Shown one piece after another: positions 1 through 6,303 of a stretch of DNA of 15,392 nucleotides. Origin of the DNA: an uncultured Faecalibacterium sp. (lineage in GTDB: Bacteria; Bacillota; Clostridia; Oscillospirales; Ruminococcaceae); the NCBI GenBank assembly GCA_937915335.1, contig CALDLZ010000077.1, forward strand, positions 1 to 15,392, read 5' to 3'. The position numbers and the translations under genes are program-made. How positions within the stretch are numbered: position 1 is the first letter of the stretch; every line of letters starts with the position of its first letter. The notes under the pieces are model-generated. The model worked only from the letters and a program-made list of their open reading frames with translations, had not been told where the DNA came from and made no database searches.

Positions 1-570
1 ACCGATTGGGGCGAGCTGTGGGGCATTGCCGACCGCACCAACTACGACCTGACCCGCCATCAGGAGGCTTCCGGCAAGAGCCTGGAGTACTTCGACAGTG
101 AGACCAACGAGCACTATATCCCCTACGTCATCGAGCCCTCTCTGGGCTGTGACCGTGTGGCGCTGGCCTTCCTATGCGAGGCTTACGACGAGGAGCACCT
201 GGTGGACAGCAAGGGCAAGGAGGATGTCCGCACCGTCCTGCATCTGCATCCGGCTCTGGCTCCCTACAAGTGCGCCGTCCTGCCCCTGAGCAAGAAGCTG
301 GGCGACAAGGCAATGGAGATCCGCAACGAGCTGAGCAAATACTTCATGGTCGATTACGATGATACCGGTTCTATCGGCAAGCGTTACCGCCGTGAGGATG
401 AGATTGGCACCCCGTACTGCATCACCGTGGACTTCGACACCGTGGGCGACGAGGCCAAGGGCATTGTGGCTGACAACTGCGTCACCGTCCGTGACCGCGA
501 TACCATGGAACAGGTGCGTATGCCTATCTCCGAGCTCAAGAGCTATATCGAGAGCAAGATCGAGTTCTAA
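1..570 (+). CDS. glyQS: glycyl-tRNA synthetase, dimeric (alpha2) type, C-terminal part
   Basis: This class II enzyme charges tRNA-Gly with glycine in the cytoplasm. The reading frame is open from the first base, so the N-terminus lies outside the window; 189 residues are visible. Near the start is [16 protein letters not shown], typical of the single-chain eukaryote-like GlyRS rather than the alpha2beta2 GlyQ/GlyS pair. Residues 45-58 of the fragment ([14 protein letters not shown]) form class II motif 3 with its conserved arginine. From about residue 85 to the end is the anticodon-binding domain, with [18 protein letters not shown] and [14 protein letters not shown]. The gene ends at TAA 568-570 and is followed by an intrinsic terminator, so it is the last gene of its transcript. 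Assignment is secure; only the symbol is conventional. Confidence 0.95.
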   Translation, partial: TDWGELWGIADRTNYDLTRHQEASGKSLEYFDSETNEHYIPYVIEPSLGCDRVALAFLCEAYDEEHLVDSKGKEDVRTVLHLHPALAPYKCAVLPLSKKLGDKAMEIRNELSKYFMVDYDDTGSIGKRYRREDEIGTPYCITVDFDTVGDEAKGIVADNCVTVRDRDTMEQVRMPISELKSYIESKIEF

Positions 571-593
571 CCTAAGAACTGCATAAAAGATAG

Positions 594-638
594 AGCGCTG
601 TTTCTTTCTGTGTGAGCAGAGGGAGACAGCGCTTTTTT
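594..638 (+). terminator. intrinsic terminator of glycyl-tRNA synthetase
   Basis: An 8-bp perfect stem, AGCGCTGT (594-601) with ACAGCGCT (626-633), is followed by a run of six T (633-638), 24 bases after the synthetase stop codon. The long 24-base loop can pair further (CTG with CAG). Confidence 0.8.
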
Positions 639-753
639 AATGTTGACCGAACTTTCTGCAATCTGTTTTATGCGGAGCCCGGTTCTTTTTGTATCTTCCG
701 CACAGAAATTCTCCCTTATCTTTGTATTCTCTCACGAAAAGCGCTTTGTTATA

Positions 754-783
754 TTGACTTTATATTTTTATCTCCTGTAATAT
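754..783 (+). promoter_or_regulatory. sigma-A-type promoter of the surface protein gene
   Basis: The -35 box TTGACT (754-759) and the -10 box TAATAT (778-783) are separated by 18 bases in AT-rich DNA. This predicts a start near 790 and an untranslated leader of about 80 bases before the ATG at 872. Confidence 0.55.
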
Positions 784-871
784 ATTTTGTGAAAAGCGTC
801 ACTTTCTTCTATTTTTCGACAGCACGACAGACAGGTTTTTGAGAATCGCAAATACAACGGAGGATTTTCTT

Positions 872-3289
872 ATGAAAACACGACTGCTCAGCCTATTCCT
901 TGCTCTCGGTATGATGTTGACATTTTTACCTGCACACACTGTCACTGTTTTTGCAACTGCTTCGTCTGAAACATATACGGATGGACCTTATCAATTTACG
1001 ATCAACACAGATGGCACCGCAACAATAATCGGGTATACGGGCCCCGGGAGCAAAGTTGCTATTCCTGACCATGTAACGCAGGGCACTCAATCATATCCTG
1101 TAACAAAAATTGGAACGGATGCATTTCTGTCTTGTGAGAACCTGGAGACCATCACCATTCCAGAGGGCATAACATCAATCGGAGATTATGCGTTCTATCT
1201 TTGCCACAACTTGAATACCGTTACCCTTCCATCCAGTGTAACGATAATTGGAAACCATGCTTTTAGGGATACTGGATTAATGGAAATTCACATTCCTGCC
1301 AGTGTAACAAAGATTGGAGCCGATGCATTTACCGAATGCCCTTTTCTCAAAACGATTACTTCAAATAGTATGAATTTTCCCGTAATAGAGAATATTTTAT
1401 ACGAGAAAGCATCAGATGGTGATTATACCTTACTTCGTTATCCCTCTCGAAGGTCAGATTCTACTTTTGAAGTTTCTAATGCCGTGACCAAAATTGGAAA
1501 TGGAGCTTTTGATCATTGCTATTCTCTAACATCCGTTAAGATTCCCAATTCTGTGGTTTCTATTGGATGCTGGGCCTTTATGAATTGTATCCGCCTGCAA
1601 GATATCGAACTTCCAAATAATATAAAAGAACTTCCAGAATCCGCTTTTGAGAATTGTACGAGCTTAGGAAACATTGTTATTCCTAGCAGCGTAACAATAA
1701 TTTCTCCGTGGGCATTTTCTTCTTGTAATAATTTGGAGACTGTGGAATACTCTGGCACTCGTTCTCAATGGGATAACCTGAAAAGCAAAAACTCTATAGG
1801 TTATGAACTAGCCAATGCAACTATAACGTATGGTGCTATTGATATCACGGTAAACAGCGGCAATCGTACCGTTACCGCAAAGGTAGACGGAAACAGTGTT
1901 CCAATCATCGATAATGCGTTTACCGCCAAGGTTGGTAAAACAGTCGAGTTGACCGTTACCAATCCACAATATAGAGATATCTATACCTGGACAGACAGCA
2001 GCAGCACTGTGCGCACCGACAATCAAACCTATACCTTCGTTGCAGGCTCTGACGATACGACCGTAACACTGACCACTGTCGAGCACACGACTTATGACGC
2101 GGGGGATTTTATCATTACCGGCCTGATGGACTATACCTATGGAGACGAAATCGATATTAAAATTGAGTCCAAAGACGCAAGTGTTGCAAATTATATTGTA
2201 AAATACATCCAAGACGCTGGTACTTTGGATGAAAAAGAATTTGAAGAACTGCCTCAGGATGCCGGAATCTATACTTTGCGAATCATTCAGGGCGATACAG
2301 TAATTGATATTCCTGAAAAATTCATCATCCAGCCTGCCGCTGTCACCAATGAAACGCTCCAAGATGAGTTCACTCTCATCCTGCCGGAAGGCGCTGTGGA
2401 AAGTGACGGTATTGATTACGCAGCCAAAATAACCGTTAACAGTGATAGCAGATTAAAAGCACTCTTACAGTCTGCCGAGGTCAAAATCGAACTCATTTAC
2501 ATTGACGATGCGGGCGAGGAAGTTTCTACTCCCACAAAAGCAGGCCGGTATACTGTAAAGGCAAAAATCACTTCCAGTACTCCGAACCTGGCTTCCACCG
2601 TCGTGGACGGAGGCTCATTTGAAATTTATCAGAAAGCCGCTCCCATTGCTCCTGCCGCAAGCCTCTATCCCCTGACCATTAAGAACGCTGATGTCGTCAT
2701 CAAGTACAGTGGTGATGAGATTCAGACTGAGAAAAACGAAGTCGGAGACCAGGTTGCAAGGGTGCCCGAAAATGCAGATGTGACCATTACCTACACCAGT
2801 CAAAGCGATGCCATCGTGTTCGATCAGTGGGTCGCTAGCGGTCTGGGAGATTCCGTCGATGTCAGTCAGAACCCTTTGACCTTCCAAATGCCTGCCAATG
2901 AAAAAGGTGTAACGGTCGAGGCTATGACAAAAGACGCGTCCATTGAGGATGGAGGTTCCAGTATTCTGGGCACCGTTGTAGTTGTCGGCACCGCCGCCGT
3001 GTTGGCATGGCAGGGCTGCAGAATTGGCACCGAGCTTTATTTGAAGAACATTCTTCCCGACGGTACAATGATTCCCACCAATATCACTGAACTCGCCGAG
3101 CTGGTGTGGAATGATGCTGGCGAGCCTGTTCTTGCCGCTGTTCTGAACGCGGATGCCACCGATGCACAGAAAGCGCTTGTCTGGGCCGCTGAGAATCAGC
3201 TGCTTCCTTCCGGTAAAACAGCGGATGCTTCCGTAAACCGTTTTGAAGTCATTCAGAGCTGGCGTAAGGCTCAGGAGCTCAAGAGTTAA
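872..3289 (+). CDS. BspA-like leucine-rich-repeat surface protein with SLH-like C-terminus
   Basis: A secreted 805-residue protein, probably an adhesin or cell-surface binding protein. The ATG at 872 is preferred over an upstream TTG at 839 because GGAGG (859-863) sits 8 bases before it and it begins a typical signal peptide (K2, R4, hydrophobic core 5-20, likely cleavage near A28-A30). Residues about 75-320 hold BspA-type (LRR_5) repeats of the form IPxSVTxIGxxAFxxCxxL. Residues about 325-405 and 410-590 look like beta-sandwich bacterial repeat or MBG-like domains (DAGIYTLRI; KAGRYTVKAKI). Residues 598-685 resemble an InlB B-type repeat ending NPLTFQMPAN. After a hydrophobic stretch (698-712), residues 715-805 (IPTNITELAELVWNDAG; TDAQKALVWAAENQLLP; FEVIQSWRKAQ) form a single divergent S-layer-homology-like module that could tether the protein to the wall. 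The first two thirds are visibly AT-richer than neighbouring genes, suggesting transfer or relaxed selection. The ligand is unknown. Confidence 0.85.
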   Translation: MKTRLLSLFLALGMMLTFLPAHTVTVFATASSETYTDGPYQFTINTDGTATIIGYTGPGSKVAIPDHVTQGTQSYPVTKIGTDAFLSCENLETITIPEGITSIGDYAFYLCHNLNTVTLPSSVTIIGNHAFRDTGLMEIHIPASVTKIGADAFTECPFLKTITSNSMNFPVIENILYEKASDGDYTLLRYPSRRSDSTFEVSNAVTKIGNGAFDHCYSLTSVKIPNSVVSIGCWAFMNCIRLQDIELPNNIKELPESAFENCTSLGNIVIPSSVTIISPWAFSSCNNLETVEYSGTRSQWDNLKSKNSIGYELANATITYGAIDITVNSGNRTVTAKVDGNSVPIIDNAFTAKVGKTVELTVTNPQYRDIYTWTDSSSTVRTDNQTYTFVAGSDDTTVTLTTVEHTTYDAGDFIITGLMDYTYGDEIDIKIESKDASVANYIVKYIQDAGTLDEKEFEELPQDAGIYTLRIIQGDTVIDIPEKFIIQPAAVTNETLQDEFTLILPEGAVESDGIDYAAKITVNSDSRLKALLQSAEVKIELIYIDDAGEEVSTPTKAGRYTVKAKITSSTPNLASTVVDGGSFEIYQKAAPIAPAASLYPLTIKNADVVIKYSGDEIQTEKNEVGDQVARVPENADVTITYTSQSDAIVFDQWVASGLGDSVDVSQNPLTFQMPANEKGVTVEAMTKDASIEDGGSSILGTVVVVGTAAVLAWQGCRIGTELYLKNILPDGTMIPTNITELAELVWNDAGEPVLAAVLNADATDAQKALVWAAENQLLPSGKTADASVNRFEVIQSWRKAQELKS

Positions 3290-3307
3290 TTTTCCCCGAA
3301 TATTCCC

Positions 3308-3363
3308 AATATAACGAGGAAGCGCCCCATCCTGGCACGGATGGGGCGCTTCCTCGTTATATT
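3308..3363. terminator. 25-bp perfect hairpin between convergent genes
   Basis: Arms 3308-3332 and 3339-3363 pair perfectly over 25 bp around the 6-base loop TGGCAC. It lies 18 bases after the surface-protein stop and 12 bases before the end of the opposing phosphoesterase gene, so it most likely ends transcription from both sides. The AT-rich outer arm gives TTATATT on the plus strand but no long T run follows directly. Confidence 0.7.
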
Positions 3364-3375
3364 GCAAATTTTCTT

Positions 3376-4059
3376 TTACCTTTTCGCATGTCTCTCTCCC
3401 ATGGAGATGACATCACAGAACACACACCGGCTCTTGGTGGAAAGGGCCACATCCTTATGATAGCAGCCAAAGAACCACTTTTCGTAGGTCAGCTTGAGCA
3501 GGATTTTATCCAGGAACAGGTGCAGCCGGTTGGACTCTCCCACGGCGAGGGCGGTAAAATCAAGGAATCTGCTTGGGGCATCGTGGGTCAGCACATAATC
3601 TACCTGCCAGTTGTTTGCTTCGAGGTTGGCCTCGCAAGTGGCATACTCCTCATCGCTGGGCATCTCCTGGGGCCACCAGTTATACCCGGTCTCCCGCTCT
3701 TCTTTGTCCTGACTTTCGGCACCGCCGAAGCAGAGGTACTTCTTGCCCTCCAGCTCCAGTACACTGCCCCGGCAGACGTGATACACATTGCCGCCCAACG
3801 CCTGTACCTTACCGCCGAACAGCTCCTCGGTGGGGTACTGTGCCAGCAGATCGTAGTTCTCGTGGGAACCGTCCAGGAAAAGTAGGGTATAGGGGCGCTT
3901 GCGCAGCCAGTCCAGCTTTTTCTGCTCTTCCCTGCTGCCGTCCCACACAAAGCCGAAATCACCCAGCACCACCACGATGTCCCGTTTGCCCAGCCAGCGA
4001 AGCTTGCCATGCTTGAAGCGGTCAAGCTCGCCGTGGGTGTCGCCTGTCAGATATACCAT
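3376..4059 (-). CDS. calcineurin-like metallophosphoesterase with altered metal site
   Basis: A cytoplasmic 227-residue hydrolase of the calcineurin-like superfamily, which uses two metal ions to cleave phosphoesters; its substrate is not predictable. The start at 4059 is chosen because CAGGAGGGGACT precedes the ATG and the protein opens with its first strand, MVYLTGDTHG. Motifs in order: D7-T-H9, G33-D34-F-G, D63-G-S65-H66-E67-N, F111-GGAES, T158-H159-D160 and FG198-C199-Y-H201. Family members normally have GNH(D/E) and GHxH. Here Asn is Ser65 and the first His is Cys199, both positions that in related enzymes bind the second metal. It stands alone, convergent with the surface protein and divergent from the carboxypeptidase-like gene. 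Family assignment is firm; activity is uncertain. Confidence 0.85.
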   Translation of the reverse strand: MVYLTGDTHGELDRFKHGKLRWLGKRDIVVVLGDFGFVWDGSREEQKKLDWLRKRPYTLLFLDGSHENYDLLAQYPTEELFGGKVQALGGNVYHVCRGSVLELEGKKYLCFGGAESQDKEERETGYNWWPQEMPSDEEYATCEANLEANNWQVDYVLTHDAPSRFLDFTALAVGESNRLHLFLDKILLKLTYEKWFFGCYHKDVALSTKSRCVFCDVISMGERHAKR

Positions 4060-4099
4060 AGTCCCCTCCTGCCGCTTTGTAAAACCGTGGCAAAGCCCC

Positions 4100-4128
4100 T
4101 TGTCTCCGCGCGGCAAACCTGTTATTAT
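4100..4128 (+). promoter_or_regulatory. candidate promoter of the carboxypeptidase-like gene
   Basis: TTGTCT (4100-4105), a 17-base spacer and TATTAT (4123-4128) make a plausible sigma-A promoter. It predicts a leader of about 90 bases before the ATG at 4223 and lies in the 5' region of the divergent phosphoesterase. Confidence 0.45.
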
Positions 4129-4222
4129 TAAAGGAGCGAAACTGTTGTTCGCTGTTCTTTGTCATTTCCGGGCGAAACGGCCCGTGTTTTATATATTATC
4201 GCTTTTTGAAGGAATTGTCCAC

Positions 4223-5563
4223 ATGAAACGTATTTTTGCACTGCTTTTGTCCTTTGCTGTCCTGTTCAGCTGTTTTGCTGTGACGGCCGGGGCCATGTTC
4301 GACCCCAGCACCGTCTATGATGTCCAGGCCCAGAGTGCCTACATCGTGAACACGGATACCAACATCATCGTCTACGAAAAAAACAGCGACAAGCAAGTCT
4401 CCGCCGGGGGCCTGACGAAATATATGACCATTGCGCTGGTGCTGACCAACTACGCCGACCAGCTGGACAACACATTTACGATGCCCTTTGCCATCTCGGA
4501 TTACGTCCACAACACCGACAACGCCGACATGCGCTCAGGTGAGACCTTCACCTACCGGGAGGCCATCTACGCTATGGTCATGCGCAACGCCAACGAGGCC
4601 GCCATGGGTCTGGCCTATGAGCTTTCAGGTGGTGATTTAACGGGTTGGGTGAGCCAGATGAACACCCTTTCCCAGCGCATCGGCACCACAAACAGCACTT
4701 GGACGGATGCCTGCGGCCTGGACAGCGGCAATGTGACCACTGCCGTGGATATGTACCTGATCCTGCGCTATTTGATGAGCTTTGATGCCTTCAAGGAGAT
4801 CTCCTCCGCCCCCACCTTTACGATGCCGGCTAAGGAGAAGCACGCCAAGAGCTATGTGCTCATCAGCCAGAACGTGGCCCTGAACAAGACCAGCGGCGGG
4901 AAATTCTACCGCAGTGCCATGCAGGGCGGCATGTGTGACGTGATGGCCTACAAGAATGACAGCGGTGATCAGAGCTATGTCTCCTGGGCCAACAAGGACG
5001 GGGCCACCTATATCTTCTGTATCATGCAGAGTCCCGACACCTGTGATGACTACGGTTATGCCAACCGCCGCCCGGCTCTGTACGAGACCACCAAGCTCAT
5101 TGACTGGGTGTTCGAGAGCTTTTCCATTCAGGCGGCGCTGGACACCGACCAGGCGCTGGCGGAGATCCCGGTCAAGTATTCGTCCGACACCGACACTCTG
5201 CAGCTCTACCCCCAGGACAGCATGATGACCCTGCTTCCTTCCACGGGGGATGGCTCGGTGACGCAGAAATATTTCCACCTGCCTGATTACGCCACGGCCC
5301 CTATCCAGCAGGGTGACGTGGTGGGTACTGTGGAGCTCAAGCTGGCCGGCGAGACCATTGGCGTGGTCAACCTCGTCGCAGGGCAGGATGTCCACCAGAA
5401 TGCTCTGCTCTTCACGGTCTCCAAGGTGCAGGCGTTCTTCCACAGTCTGTACCTCAAGGTGGTCATCGTCCTCTCCCTGCTCACACTGGCTGTCTATGGT
5501 CTGTGGGTGCTCATCAACCTGTGGAACGGGAGAAAACCGAAAAAGAGGATTCATAGAAGATAA
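4223..5563 (+). CDS. D-Ala-D-Ala carboxypeptidase-like (peptidase S11 fold) protein lacking catalytic motifs
   Basis: A 446-residue extracytoplasmic protein with the layout of low-molecular-weight penicillin-binding proteins (DacA/DacF), which trim the terminal D-Ala from peptidoglycan stems. The ATG at 4223 is chosen because GAAGGA lies 9 bases upstream and a signal peptide follows (hydrophobic 4-20, A-G-A at 22-24). The S11 domain covers about 30-280: AQSAYIVNTDTNIIVYEKNS, then LTKYMT, NANEAAMGLAYELSG, GLDSGNVTTAVDMYLILRYL and DGATYIFCIM. The three active-site motifs are changed: SxxK is G63-L-T-K66, SxN is N122-A-N124, and the KTG region reads M233-Q-G-G. A beta-rich C-terminal domain (about 295-395) and a membrane anchor (about 409-430) with a basic tail (KPKKRIHRR) complete the normal architecture. 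I infer a non-catalytic wall-binding or regulatory role. The frame is intact, so this is not a decaying pseudogene. Confidence 0.85.
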   Translation: MKRIFALLLSFAVLFSCFAVTAGAMFDPSTVYDVQAQSAYIVNTDTNIIVYEKNSDKQVSAGGLTKYMTIALVLTNYADQLDNTFTMPFAISDYVHNTDNADMRSGETFTYREAIYAMVMRNANEAAMGLAYELSGGDLTGWVSQMNTLSQRIGTTNSTWTDACGLDSGNVTTAVDMYLILRYLMSFDAFKEISSAPTFTMPAKEKHAKSYVLISQNVALNKTSGGKFYRSAMQGGMCDVMAYKNDSGDQSYVSWANKDGATYIFCIMQSPDTCDDYGYANRRPALYETTKLIDWVFESFSIQAALDTDQALAEIPVKYSSDTDTLQLYPQDSMMTLLPSTGDGSVTQKYFHLPDYATAPIQQGDVVGTVELKLAGETIGVVNLVAGQDVHQNALLFTVSKVQAFFHSLYLKVVIVLSLLTLAVYGLWVLINLWNGRKPKKRIHRR

Positions 5564-5607
5564 GAAATAAAAATGGCAAGGGCGCAAACCCCTGCCATTT
5601 TTATTTC
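5564..5607. terminator. bidirectional terminator between convergent genes
   Basis: Arms 5564-5578 and 5593-5607 pair over 15 bp, with GGG (5580-5582) and CCC (5589-5591) extending the stem after one mismatch and a 6-base loop (5583-5588). The outer stem is A-rich on one arm and T-rich on the other, giving a T tract in both directions. It starts right after the TAA of the plus-strand gene and ends right against the TGA of the minus-strand gene. Confidence 0.85.
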
Positions 5608-6300
5608 TCAGTCGATCGTTGTCTTTGTCCGTCCGATGCCGATGACTGCCGTCGTGATCTTCTTCCAGGTGTTGCACCCGCACACGCCATCCACGGTCAG
5701 GCTGGTGCGGCGCTGGTAGCCCTTCAGGGCTTCTTCCGTCCGGGTGCCGAACAGTCCGTCAATACGGGTGCCGGTCTGGTAGCCAAGCGTCGAAAGCGCG
5801 TCCTGCAAAATCATCACATAGCAGCCTCGGCTGCCCCGCCGCAGGGTGGGATAGCCCGCTGTTGTGCCGCTGCAGGCGGGGGTGCCGTAGCGGCGGTCGA
5901 AGTGCACCCAGGTGGGGGTCTGACTCAGGGGCTCCACATAGCCCCAGGCACCGGTGGCCCGGGCGGCATTGTAGATGGCCGTGCGCTTGGTCTGGGTCAG
6001 GCTCTGGCCCACATCAAAGGCCACCCCGGCGTAATGCTGACTACGGGTGCCGTGTCCACCCTCCCAGATGCGGCGGAAGGCATACCCTACCGGGATGCCG
6101 CTGCCATATTTGCGGCGGGTCAGGTTCCAGGCCTCCATGGCCGCAATGGTCGTCCAAAGCACCGGGCTCCCCGATTTGCCCCGGAATTCCCTCAGGGTCA
6201 GGGTGCGCTCGGTGCTGTACGGCATGGGGTCGTTCTCGTTCAGGCTGTTATAGGTGTACACCTTATTCTCGTAGGCATCGTAAACCAGCAGGCGTGCCAT
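5608..6300 (-). CDS. M15-type zinc D,D-peptidase with C-terminal peptidoglycan-binding domain
   Basis: A 230-residue protein predicted to cleave peptidoglycan stem peptides. Residues 75-140 carry the M15/VanY-like zinc signature: R-S-Q-H89-Y-A-G-V-A-F-D96 followed by W131-V-H133-F-D135, giving ligands H89, D96 and H133. Residues 150-215 are one PG_binding_1 module (YPTLRRGSRG ... IDGLFGTRTEEALKGYQ ... LTVDGVCGCNTW). No signal peptide is present; it starts MARLLVYDAYENK. The ATG lies 3 bases after the stop of the SpoIID-domain gene, and its ribosome binding site (GGAGGAGGG) is inside that gene's end, so the two are co-translated and probably act on the same wall material. The N-terminal 70 residues are not recognised. 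Confidence 0.85.
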   Translation of the reverse strand: MARLLVYDAYENKVYTYNSLNENDPMPYSTERTLTLREFRGKSGSPVLWTTIAAMEAWNLTRRKYGSGIPVGYAFRRIWEGGHGTRSQHYAGVAFDVGQSLTQTKRTAIYNAARATGAWGYVEPLSQTPTWVHFDRRYGTPACSGTTAGYPTLRRGSRGCYVMILQDALSTLGYQTGTRIDGLFGTRTEEALKGYQRRTSLTVDGVCGCNTWKKITTAVIGIGRTKTTID

Positions 6301-6303
6301 CTG

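Larger units (their letters stand above)
571..871. other. gene-free leader between glyQS and the surface protein
   Basis: Some 300 bases without a convincing gene. It starts with the glyQS terminator and continues as markedly AT-rich DNA leading to the surface-protein gene. One good promoter is seen at 754-783 and a weaker one (TTGACC 643-648, 17 bases, TTTTAT 666-671) lies just after the terminator. The open frame across 612-842 has no ribosome binding site and a composition unlike a protein. Confidence 0.6.

Noticed and set aside
612..842. 76-codon open frame upstream of the surface protein
   Set aside because: No ribosome binding site, overlaps a terminator and a promoter, and its residues look like translated AT-rich intergenic DNA.
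839..871. Upstream TTG start giving the surface protein 11 more residues
   Set aside because: It would place polar and acidic residues before the signal peptide, and the GGAGG is correctly spaced only for the ATG at 872.
4169..4184. CGGGC/GCCCG hairpin followed by TGTTTTA in the leader of the carboxypeptidase-like gene
   Set aside because: Only 5 bp with a broken T run; possibly an attenuator but too weak to call.
3899..4222. 108-codon upstream extension of the carboxypeptidase-like gene
   Set aside because: It runs antisense through the phosphoesterase gene and would bury the signal peptide; the ATG at 4223 has a ribosome binding site and begins the signal peptide.
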